A stretch of 64,000 nt of DNA, taken from positions 293,336-357,335 of the forward strand of contig CADBFZ010000003.1 of NCBI GenBank assembly GCA_902794095.1, read 5' to 3'. Made by a program: the position numbers and the translations under genes. This DNA comes from an uncultured Lachnospiraceae bacterium. Lineage in GTDB: Bacteria > Bacillota > Clostridia > Lachnospirales > Lachnospiraceae. How positions within the stretch are numbered: position 1 is the stretch's first letter; each line of letters begins with the position of its first letter. The notes below the pieces were generated by a model, which made no database searches, had not been told where the DNA came from, and saw only the letters and a program-made list of their open reading frames with translations. Below are positions 7,452 to 15,900 of this stretch, piece by piece.

Positions 7452-9185
7452 TTATTCTTCTACGGAGAAATACATCTTTTCAAAGGCTTCCCTCAATTCG
7501 GCATTCCTTATGATCAGCTGGATTGCGGGAGCTCTCATTTTAGAGATCCATATGAATTCGCCTCTGTAAACTATAATGTTGATATTCCTGAATGTACTGT
7601 TGGGATTTTCGACAAGTCGGTAGTTCTTGTTCTTCTTGGCATATTCTCTCGATACTTCAAGCTGCTCCACATATTCTTCATATGTGTAGGGAAGATCAAA
7701 AGGAAGAGGGCCTCCGGGAAGCTGCATGAAGAGGGGACACTTCTCAAAGTCTTCTTTTGATACCAAAGGAACTTCGTCAACTACTTCCATATCCCTGATC
7801 CAGACTTCCATCATAGTTTTGAGACCTCTTAAGTATTCGATCTCTTTTGAAATGGTTTCTTCGGGAATGTTATTTCTCTTAAGTACATTCTTAAGAGTCT
7901 TCTCCTGAATGGTACACATGGGAAGGCTGGCCAGCTTATTATATCTGGGTCTCTTCTGGTAAGTGTTTATTTTCAGGAACTCGATAAATTCAGGCTGGTT
8001 ATAATCCATATACATCTCCATAAGAGGAGAAGCATTGGCGATTATAGCATCGGCAGTTTGTCTTACACCTGCTACAAAAGCCTTGGATGTGGTTGTGCGG
8101 AAGCAGTATCCCTTCTGGTCTCCGGATACACCGGCACCTATCATTGCAACTCCGCCCGCAACTCTGATGAGATGCTTGAATATATCATTATGTCTTTCGG
8201 GCAGATAGTAAACTTCAACCTGACCTGTCATATAGAAAGGAAGAAGTGCTTCAAGCGCAAAGAGGATCTCTTTGGGAGTTGAGTCCAGATTGAGAACATA
8301 CTGGAGCTTTACTCCTTTTTTAAGGATCATTGCAAGGCCGGTCATGAACTTCTTGGTGAATTCGGGATCATTGATAAGGTCCGACAATTCGAAGTCCGAG
8401 AATAAGAATACCGGCTCGTTTGACTTGGATGAAATAATGAGCTTGAGAATATCCAGCTCCGCAGCTTTATGCCCGTCAGGTCCGTAGTAAACTTTGGACT
8501 TGGGAATTGTAAAAGGAACATTGGGAAGCTTGATCTCGTCAAAATGAACCGATCTGATATAGTCGTTGAGATCAAACTCATCCACATATTTAAGGAAGAC
8601 GGAGACGTTCTTGTCTTCGGAAATATTATCGTTATTAAGGATATATCCCTTCAAAAGAGTACAGAAAGAATCATAGGATTCGAACTTTTCTGATGCGGGC
8701 ACACTTAAAAGATCTTTGAAAGCCGTAACCGATACGTTCTTTCCTAGAGCGGGATATATATACTTGCAAAGTGTGCTTACGAATTCCTCCGGATCGGGAG
8801 GGCGACGCTTTCCTGTCCTGATTCTTGAAATATAAGAAGGGTCATAGTTCATGACTCTGGACATTTCGGAAGCATTGAGAGAGAGTTCTCTTATAAGGAA
8901 GTTAAAATTTTCGTAATTGAAAGGAACGTTCAGAAGAGAAAGATCTGAATCGAATGCCTCAAGTACATCGACAGCACTTATCGGTTCGCGGTCATTTTTG
9001 TGCGACAGTGCTTCAATGCCGTATGCGAGTTCCTCCAATACCCCTCTGTTGTCGGGGGATGGAATTCTCTGACCGGTACGGTACCTACTGATGACGACCT
9101 GTGATACACCGCTTTCAAGGGACAATTCCTTAGCTGAAACACCGAGTTCTTTCAAATATGAGTCCAAACGTTCTGAAAATGACAT
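7452..9185 (-). CDS. Large regulator with two N-terminal XRE-type HTH domains
   Basis: A 577-residue cytosolic protein. Residues ~5-60 (LGVSAKELSLESGVSQVVIS, then RYRTGQRIPS) and ~90-145 (LSLNASEMSRVMNYDPSYIS, then RIRTGKRRPP) are two similar Cro/C1-type helix-turn-helix units, which suggests a dimer-like DNA grip within one chain. The remaining ~430 residues match nothing I recognise; they are soluble, mixed alpha/beta, and may sense a ligand. The start at 9185 is chosen because AAGGA precedes that ATG by 7 bases; an in-frame ATG 20 codons upstream (9245) has no ribosome binding site. It is divergent from the GH5 gene, which it may control. Confidence 0.7.
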   Translation of the reverse strand: MSFSERLDSYLKELGVSAKELSLESGVSQVVISRYRTGQRIPSPDNRGVLEELAYGIEALSHKNDREPISAVDVLEAFDSDLSLLNVPFNYENFNFLIRELSLNASEMSRVMNYDPSYISRIRTGKRRPPDPEEFVSTLCKYIYPALGKNVSVTAFKDLLSVPASEKFESYDSFCTLLKGYILNNDNISEDKNVSVFLKYVDEFDLNDYIRSVHFDEIKLPNVPFTIPKSKVYYGPDGHKAAELDILKLIISSKSNEPVFLFSDFELSDLINDPEFTKKFMTGLAMILKKGVKLQYVLNLDSTPKEILFALEALLPFYMTGQVEVYYLPERHNDIFKHLIRVAGGVAMIGAGVSGDQKGYCFRTTTSKAFVAGVRQTADAIIANASPLMEMYMDYNQPEFIEFLKINTYQKRPRYNKLASLPMCTIQEKTLKNVLKRNNIPEETISKEIEYLRGLKTMMEVWIRDMEVVDEVPLVSKEDFEKCPLFMQLPGGPLPFDLPYTYEEYVEQLEVSREYAKKNKNYRLVENPNSTFRNINIIVYRGEFIWISKMRAPAIQLIIRNAELREAFEKMYFSVEE

Positions 9186-9215
9186 AGGCCTATCCTTAGA
9201 AAAAAAGTCAATGAC

Positions 9216-9258
9216 AATATTGGTAATTCCAATATTATTAAGCATATATTACATTATA
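9216..9258 (-). promoter_or_regulatory. Promoter element and candidate autoregulatory operator
   Basis: On the - strand a TATAAT (9253-9258) precedes the regulator gene, with no convincing -35. Just downstream lies a perfect 8-bp dyad AATATTGG-TAATT-CCAATATT (9216-9236), between the likely start and the ribosome binding site. The place suits autorepression by the HTH protein. Confidence 0.5.
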
Positions 9259-9330
9259 ACGCACGTTAAATAAAGAGTTTTTTGAAGCATTTTTTTATCT
9301 ATTTTTTATTGGCTGTCGGGAACAGGATTT

Positions 9331-9366
9331 TGATATAATAATCGGGTAGTTAAAAAAACGTTTTTT
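9331..9366 (+). promoter_or_regulatory. Extended -10 promoter and LacI-like palindrome before GH5
   Basis: TGATATAAT (9331-9339) is an extended -10 element. Downstream of it AAAAAACGTTTTTT (9353-9366) is a perfect 14-bp palindrome with a central CG, the layout of many LacI-family operators. It lies just after the likely start site, where a bound repressor would block transcription. No LacI repressor with a DNA-binding domain is visible in the window. Confidence 0.5.
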
Positions 9367-9385
9367 CATAATATATGGGAGTACT

Positions 9386-10414
9386 ATGAGAGAATTTAAA
9401 GGGTATGTTCACGGGGTAGATCTTGGCGGTTGGTTTTCACAGTGTGACCACTCTCAGGATCGTTATGACAACTTCATAAAGGAAGAAGATTTTGCCACTA
9501 TTGCATCATGGGGACTCGATCACGTAAGACTTCCCATCGACTATGAATTGGTTGAGGATGAAAACGGCGGATACAGACAGGATGGTTTCGACCGCATCAG
9601 AAAAGCTCTTGAGTGGGCCGGAAAATATAACCTTAACACCGTTCTCGATCTTCACAAGACCTATGGGTATTCTTTTGACGTAGGATACGGAGAGAGCGGA
9701 TTTTTCGAGAACGAGAAATATCAGGAGAGGTTCTATAAATTGTGGGAGAAGATCGCGTCCGAATTCGGAGGATACGGTGATGCTCTTGCTTTTGAACTTC
9801 TTAATGAAGTTACCAAGAAGGAATACTGCGATACCTGGAACAGGATTGCAAAAGAATGCATCGGAAGAATCCGTGCAATACTTCCCGATGTTAAAATTCT
9901 TATCGGCGGATATTACAACAACAGCATCGTAGCACTTAAGGATCTTGAAGCTCCTTACGATGAGAATATAGTTTACAACTTCCATTGCTACGATCCTTTG
10001 ATCTTCACTCATCAGGGTGCCGGCTGGGTTGAAGGAATGGATCTTGATTTCAGAATTCCCGTTGATGCTACTTACGGAGAAATGGCGAAAGCTTCAGAGG
10101 AGCAGACCAAGGGAATCGGAGGCGAACTTAAGCTTCTTGATCCTAATGAGAAACTCAGTTCCAAGTATTTCGACAAGTGTTTTGCTGAGGCTGTTGCAGT
10201 CGCAGAGGAGAGAAATGTTCCTCTTTATTGCGGAGAATACGGAGTTATCGAGTGTGCATCCGCAGAAGATACTCTCAAGTGGTATGAAATGATCGGTGAG
10301 TCTTTCAACAGATTTAACATTGGAAGAGCAGCATGGTCATATAAGGAGATGAACTTCGGACTTACAGCTCCCGAACTTGATTCGGTTCGTGACAAGCTGA
10401 TCAAACTCTTATAA
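9386..10414 (+). CDS. Glycoside hydrolase family 5, intracellular
   Basis: A 342-residue GH5 (clan GH-A) hydrolase acting on beta-linked glucans, mannans or similar oligosaccharides. The acid/base Glu141 lies in FELLNEVT, the nucleophile Glu284 in YCGEYGVIE, and the strand-3 and strand-4 motifs are HVRLPID and VLDLHKTYG. A conserved His-Tyr pair sits in YNFHCYDP. There is no signal peptide, so it likely trims imported oligosaccharides in the cytosol. SD GGGAG lies 5-6 bases before the ATG. The gene is divergent from the tandem-HTH regulator. The subfamily and exact substrate cannot be assigned by eye. Confidence 0.88.
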   Translation: MREFKGYVHGVDLGGWFSQCDHSQDRYDNFIKEEDFATIASWGLDHVRLPIDYELVEDENGGYRQDGFDRIRKALEWAGKYNLNTVLDLHKTYGYSFDVGYGESGFFENEKYQERFYKLWEKIASEFGGYGDALAFELLNEVTKKEYCDTWNRIAKECIGRIRAILPDVKILIGGYYNNSIVALKDLEAPYDENIVYNFHCYDPLIFTHQGAGWVEGMDLDFRIPVDATYGEMAKASEEQTKGIGGELKLLDPNEKLSSKYFDKCFAEAVAVAEERNVPLYCGEYGVIECASAEDTLKWYEMIGESFNRFNIGRAAWSYKEMNFGLTAPELDSVRDKLIKLL

Positions 10415-10439
10415 TTTTTCCGAAAAAGATTGCAAAGAG

Positions 10440-10467
10440 TTTACACATGTATTATTCTGAATAAAAT
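10440..10467 (+). promoter_or_regulatory. Promoter of the trpEG T-box leader
   Basis: TTTACA (10440-10445), a 16-nt spacer and TAAAAT (10462-10467). The start would be near 10474, a few bases before the first conserved T-box stem. Confidence 0.6.
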
Positions 10468-10473
10468 CATATA

Positions 10474-10726
10474 TAAACCGATGACGAAGAGGAGTAGCAA
10501 AGGATGCTTGCTCAGAGAGAGCCCGGGGTGGTGTGATCCGGACAGTAAAGGCTTTTGTGAATGGACTTCGGAGGGCATGGAGGAAATACCATGACGTAAG
10601 GCATACGTTAGTTGCCGGGGATATGTAGGTATCCCGCGAGAGCATGGGTCAAACCATGAAGCAGGGTGGCACCGCGAATAGTAGATTCGTCCCTGACAGT
10701 ATATTTGTACTGTCAGGGATTTTTTT
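10474..10726 (+). ncRNA. T-box riboswitch, tryptophan-specific
   Basis: The leader holds the standard parts in order: a stem I beginning GATGACGAAGAGGAGTA, the AGAGAGC element, a distal-loop GGTGGTGTGA, a specifier loop GAATGGAC whose codon TGG (10562-10564) reads tryptophan, and the T-box sequence AGGGTGGCACCGCG (10663-10676) that pairs with an uncharged tRNA end. It ends in a terminator, a 12-bp stem (10690-10701 with 10708-10719) and a T-run. Uncharged tRNA-Trp should stabilise the antiterminator and switch on trpE-trpG. A weak in-frame start at 10666 lies inside the T-box and is not used. Confidence 0.95.
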
Positions 10727-10740
10727 ATGGAGGAAAGCAC

Positions 10741-12189
10741 ATGACTATCGAAGAATTAAAAGCTTTTAAAGACCAGGGAAAATATGACATCGCACCGGTT
10801 AGCTGTGAAATGCTTTCCGATATGAGAACACCGATACAGGTACTGAGGATACTTAAGAATGTATCGGATCACTGCTATCTTCTCGAGTCTGCCAAGGACA
10901 ATGACAACTGGGGAAGATATACTTTCCTTGGCTTTGATCCCAAGCTTGAGATCACTTGCCTTAACGGAAAGATGAAGATCGGAGATGAATGCTTTGATAC
11001 CGATTGCCCCGATAAACATATCAGAGAACTTCTTTCACGTTACAGAAGTCCCAAGGTAGCATCTCTTCCTCCTTTTACCGGAGGCCTTGTAGGATACTTT
11101 GCATATGACTACATTAAGTATGCGGAGAAATCACTTCACCTTACGGAGGAAGACGAAGAGCAGTTCAATGATATCGATCTTATGCTCTTTGATAAGGTAA
11201 TCGCATTCGATCATCTTAAGCAGAAGATCATTATCATCGTAAACATTCATTTGGATGATATCGATGCAGAGTTCTCAAGGGCAAAGGAAGAGCTTTCGAA
11301 ATTAAAGGATCTCATTGAAAACGGCAAGATGTGCGCAGATACCGCAGGAAGGGCTACAGGAGAGTTTACTCCGGTATTCGATAAAGAAGCATACTGTGCA
11401 ATGGTTGAAAAGGCTAAGCATCATATCGTTGAAGGAGATATCTTCCAGATAGTCCTGTCCAATAAGCTCAGTGCTCCTTTTGAAGGATCTCTTCTTAATA
11501 CATACAGAATGCTCAGAACTATCAATCCTTCACCGTATATGTTCTATTTCAGCTCAAACGATCTGGAACTTGCAGGTGCTTCTCCGGAGACTCTTGTAAA
11601 GCTTCAGGACGGCGTGCTTCATACATTTCCTCTTGCGGGAACAAGAAAGCGCGGTAAGGACGAAGAGGAAGATAAGGCACTTGTTGAGGACCTTCTTGCA
11701 GATCCCAAGGAACTTGCAGAGCACAACATGCTGGTGGACCTGGGAAGAAACGATCTTGGAAGAATCTCAAAGTTCGGAACCGTTGAAGTGGAAAGACTTC
11801 GTGAAGTGCAGTTCTTCTCACATGTAATGCATATCGGCTCAACCGTAAGGGGTGAGATCAGGGATGATGAGGATGCAATGTCCGCAATAGGCGCGGTACT
11901 TCCTGCAGGAACTCTCTCCGGTGCGCCCAAGATCAGAGCATGTGAACTAATTGATGAGCTTGAAGGCAATAAGAGAGGCGTCTACGGCGGTGCGATCGGA
12001 TATATCGACTTTACCGGAAACCTCGATACATGTATCTCCATAAGACTTGCTTATAAGAAAAAGGGCAAGGTATTTGTAAGAAGCGGTGCCGGCATTGTAG
12101 CCGATTCCGTACCTGAGTCCGAGTTTATCGAATGCATCAACAAAGCATCAGCAGTTATTAAAGCCATCACACAGGCATCGGAGGTGTAA
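10741..12189 (+). CDS. trpE: Anthranilate synthase component I
   Basis: A 482-residue chorismate-binding enzyme that, with TrpG, converts chorismate and glutamine to anthranilate, the first step of tryptophan synthesis. The N-terminal LLES motif (CYLLESAKDN) is the tryptophan feedback site and favours TrpE over PabB. Catalytic motifs include IVEGDIFQIVLS, FPLAGTRKRG, HNMLVDLGRNDLGR, LPAGTLSGAPKIRA and VRSGAGIVADS. The ATG follows GGAGG by 7 bases, just after the T-box terminator. trpG starts one base after the stop. Other trp genes are not in the window. Confidence 0.96.
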   Translation: MTIEELKAFKDQGKYDIAPVSCEMLSDMRTPIQVLRILKNVSDHCYLLESAKDNDNWGRYTFLGFDPKLEITCLNGKMKIGDECFDTDCPDKHIRELLSRYRSPKVASLPPFTGGLVGYFAYDYIKYAEKSLHLTEEDEEQFNDIDLMLFDKVIAFDHLKQKIIIIVNIHLDDIDAEFSRAKEELSKLKDLIENGKMCADTAGRATGEFTPVFDKEAYCAMVEKAKHHIVEGDIFQIVLSNKLSAPFEGSLLNTYRMLRTINPSPYMFYFSSNDLELAGASPETLVKLQDGVLHTFPLAGTRKRGKDEEEDKALVEDLLADPKELAEHNMLVDLGRNDLGRISKFGTVEVERLREVQFFSHVMHIGSTVRGEIRDDEDAMSAIGAVLPAGTLSGAPKIRACELIDELEGNKRGVYGGAIGYIDFTGNLDTCISIRLAYKKKGKVFVRSGAGIVADSVPESEFIECINKASAVIKAITQASEV

Positions 12190-12190
12190 G

Positions 12191-12760
12191 ATGATTCTTC
12201 TTATAGATAATTACGACAGCTTTTCATATAATCTGTTTCAGCTTGTCGGCGAGATCAATCCTGACATTCGTGTCATAAGAAATGATGCTTATACCGTTGA
12301 GGAGATAAGGCAGATGAAGCCTTCCCACATAATCTTAAGCCCCGGCCCCGGAAGACCCGAGGATGCGGGTGTATGTATAGATGTGGTTAAGGAGCTTTCC
12401 GGCGAGTTTCCCATTCTCGGAGTATGTCTCGGACACCAATCTATCTGCGCGGCATTCGGTGCAGTGGTAACTTACGCAAAGACCCTTATGCACGGAAAGA
12501 GTTCGATTGTTACCCTTGATACCGACTCAGCACTTTTTAAAGGATTCGGTAAGACAACGGAAGTTGCAAGATATCACTCTCTTGCTGCGGATGAAAATAC
12601 AATGCCTGAATGCCTTAGGGTTACTGCACGTACCGATGACGGCGAAGTAATGGCTGTTGAACATAAAGAGTTTAAGGTATACGGAGTCCAGTTCCACCCT
12701 GAATCCATCCTTACTCCCGAGGGCAGAAAGATGCTCAGAAACTACCTTGATGTAAAGTAA
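12191..12760 (+). CDS. trpG: Anthranilate synthase glutamine amidotransferase component
   Basis: A 189-residue class I glutamine amidotransferase that hydrolyses glutamine and passes ammonia to TrpE. The nucleophile Cys lies in GVCLGHQSICAAFG, the oxyanion motif is ILSPGPGRPEDAG, and the His-Glu pair lies in GVQFHPESILT. The ribosome binding site is inside the end of trpE (GGAGGT), so the two are coupled. The family also includes PabA; trpE context and the Trp T-box favour the tryptophan role. No terminator is obvious before the gltB promoter. Confidence 0.94.
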   Translation: MILLIDNYDSFSYNLFQLVGEINPDIRVIRNDAYTVEEIRQMKPSHIILSPGPGRPEDAGVCIDVVKELSGEFPILGVCLGHQSICAAFGAVVTYAKTLMHGKSSIVTLDTDSALFKGFGKTTEVARYHSLAADENTMPECLRVTARTDDGEVMAVEHKEFKVYGVQFHPESILTPEGRKMLRNYLDVK

Positions 12761-12818
12761 TGTCAATCCGGCTTTGCACTTTGCACAGTGTATCGCATTA
12801 AAGTAATAAAGTTTTTTG

Positions 12819-12905
12819 TTGACAAAACTGTTTTAAAAGTCTATTTTATTGAGAAAGAGGCAAAGGCGTCTCTAATGTTTTAATGACATTAGAGGCGTCT
12901 TTTTC
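12819..12905 (+). promoter_or_regulatory. gltB promoter and ANTAR-type antiterminator/terminator leader
   Basis: TTGACA (12819-12824), a 17-nt spacer and TATTTT (12842-12847) put the start near 12854. The RNA then opens with stem AGAGGC-GTCTCT (12856-12861, 12868-12873; one G-U pair) closed by the hexaloop AAAGGC (12862-12867). The overlapping alternative is a 13-bp terminator stem (12865-12877 with 12887-12899; two G-U pairs) followed by TTTTTCTTTTTTT. The loop has A at position 1 and G at position 4, the signature of ANTAR-protein target hairpins. The two folds exclude each other, so binding should allow read-through. The same layout precedes glnN. Only one such hairpin is present; the described ANTAR motif has two. 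Confidence 0.8.
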
Positions 12906-12983
12906 TTTTTTTCTACGGGGTGAAATGTAAATCGGGCCCGGCTCGATATGAATCTGAAAAGCAATTGGTGAAAGGAAGAAGAC

Positions 12984-15900
12984 ATGGACAATAATCTTTC
13001 ATATGACAGAGAACATGATGCGTGCGGTATCGGTGCGGTAGTTAAGATTGATGGCGTACCCGAATATTCCGTTCTCGATGATGCTCTTACCATCGTTGAA
13101 AAGCTTGAGCACAGAGCAGGTAAAGATGCGAGCGGTAAGGTCGGAGACGGCGTAGGTATCATGCTTCAGATCTCTCATTCTTTTTTCGCGTCAGCGCTTA
13201 AGAAGGCTGGAATAAAGGTTGGTCATGCGGGAGATTACGGTATCGGTATGTTCTTCCTTCCTCAGGATGAATTAAAGCGCACTTTCGCAAAGAGACTCTT
13301 TGAAGTTATCGCAGACAAAGAGGGCGTAGAGGTAAAGGGCTGGAGAGAGGTTCCCACCAATCCCAAGATCCTCGGCGAGAGAGCCTTTGATTGCATGCCT
13401 TCAATCTGGCAGTGCGTCGTCGGAAGACCTGAGAATATTCAGAAGGGAATCGACTTCGACAGAAAGCTTTATGTCATCAGAAGAGAGTTTGAGCAGTCTT
13501 CCGATGATACTTATATCTGTTCACTTTCTTCAAGAACAATAGTCTATAAGGGCATGTTCCTTGTTTCACAGCTCAGACGTTTCTATGACGATCTTCAGAG
13601 CAAGGAATATACAACCGCAGTTGCTCTTGTTCATTCAAGATTTTCTACCAATACACTTCCCAGCTGGGAGAGAGCACATCCCTACAGATTCATCGCTCAC
13701 AACGGTGAGATCAATACCATAAGAGGTAACTCTGACAGAATGCTTGCCCGTGAGGAGACCATGCACTCTGCACTTCTCGAGTCCGAAAAGAGCAAGATCT
13801 ATCCCGTTATCTCCGCAAGCGGATCCGACTCTGCAATGCTGGACAATACTCTTGAATTCCTCTACATGAACGGAATGGATCTTCCTCTTGCAATGATGGC
13901 GCTGATCCCTGAGCCTTGGAAGCACAACAGATTCATGAGCGAATCCAAGAAGGATTTCTATCACTACTATGCAACCATGATGGAGCCCTGGGACGGCCCT
14001 GCTGCAATTCTTTTCACCGACGGTGAACTCTTCGGTGCAACTCTCGACCGTAACGGACTTCGTCCTTCAAGATACTATGTTACCGATGACAACAGACTGA
14101 TCCTCTCATCAGAGGTTGGTGTACTTGATATTGCTCCCGAGCACATCGTAGAAAAATCAAGACTTACTCCCGGAAGAATGCTTCTTGTGGATATGCGCAA
14201 GAAGAGAATCATTTCCGATGAAGAGTGCAAGGAATTCTATGCATCATCCAATCCTTACGGTGAGTGGCTTGATGCACATCTGATCAGACTTAAGGACCTG
14301 ACCATTCCCAATCATCAGGTTCCCGTTCACACTCAGCCCGAAAGAGACAGACTCTATAAGGTATTCGGATACAGCTATGAGGAAGTTAAGACCTACATTC
14401 TTGAGGCTGCCAAGAACGGTGCAGAACCCACCGTATCAATGGGTCACGACGTGCCCCTTGCTTCTCTTTCCGACAATTACCCTCTGATGTACAGATTCTT
14501 CCAGCAGCAGTTTGCTCAGGTTACGAATCCTCCCATCGACTCACTCAGAGAAAAGATTGTCACAGACACAACCGTATACATCGGATCCGACGGAGACCTT
14601 CTCTGTGAAAAGAGTGATAACTGCACCGTGCTTGAGGTTAACAACCCCATCCTTACCGGCGTAGATGTCATGAAGATCCGTTCAATGAAGAGAAAAGGTT
14701 TCAAGACCGAGACCATTTCCCTTCTGTATTACAAGCACACCTCCCTGTCGCGCGCGGTCGAGCAGCTCTATCTCTCCGTAGACCGCGCGGTATCGCAGGG
14801 TGCAAATATCATCATCCTGTCAGACCGCGGAGTTGACGAAAACCACGTACCCATCCCCGCACTTCTTGCAGTATCCGCAGTTGAGCAGCATCTCGTTCAC
14901 ACGAAAAAGAGAACGGCAGTATCGCTCATCCTCGAGACCGCTGAAGTAAGAGATGTTCACCAGACCGCATGTATACTGGGCTTTGGTGCACGTGCCGTTA
15001 ACCCTTATCTTGCACATGAGTGTATCGGAGAACTTATTAACCTCGGACTTCTCGATAAGGATCTTCACACCGCAATCGATGATTTCGACAAGGCACTTTT
15101 ATCAGGTGTTGTTAAGATCGCAGCTAAGATGGGTATCTCAACCATCCAGTCATATCAGTCCGCAAGAATCTTCGAAGCTATCGGGCTTTCCGATGAAGTT
15201 ATCAGGGACTACTTTGCAGGTGTTGCATCAAGAGTCGGCGGAATCGGTGTTAAGGAACTGGAAGAGGGCATCTCTTACAGACACGACAGAGCATTCGATC
15301 CCATGGGTCTTCCTGTTGATCCCGTACTGGACAGCATGGGTTATCACAACTTAAGAAGCGGAAACGGCAAGGAAGATCATCTCTATTCTCCCAAGGTTAT
15401 CGTTCTTCTCCAGCAGGCTGTAAGAACAGGGGATTACGAGAAGTTCAAAGAATACACTTCACTTGTAGACGATGCAAAGCATCCTCATACCTTAAGAGGT
15501 CTTCTTGAATTCGTTCCCGCAGGTAAGAGCATTGATATCGATAAAGTAGAACCCGTAAGCGAGATCGTTAAACGTTTCCAGGTCGGTGCAATGAGCTACG
15601 GTTCACTTTCAAGAGAAGCGCACGAGACCATCGCAACCGCAATGAACAGACTGGGCGGAAGATCCAACACCGGTGAAGGCGGTGAAGCTTCCGACAGATT
15701 CGGCACCGAGAGAAACTCTGCAGTTAAGCAGGTTGCATCCGGAAGATTCGGCGTTACCGAAGAGTACCTTCTCAGCGCAAATGAAATTCAGATCAAGATG
15801 GCACAGGGCGCTAAGCCCGGTGAAGGCGGAAACCTACCCGCAGCTAAGGTTTACCCCTGGGTTGCAAAGACCAGATGTTCAACACCCGGCGTACAGCTGA

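Noticed and set aside
10666..10740. Upstream in-frame ATG extending trpE
   Set aside because: It lies inside the T-box sequence and reads through the terminator; the GGAGG-preceded ATG at 10741 begins the real protein.
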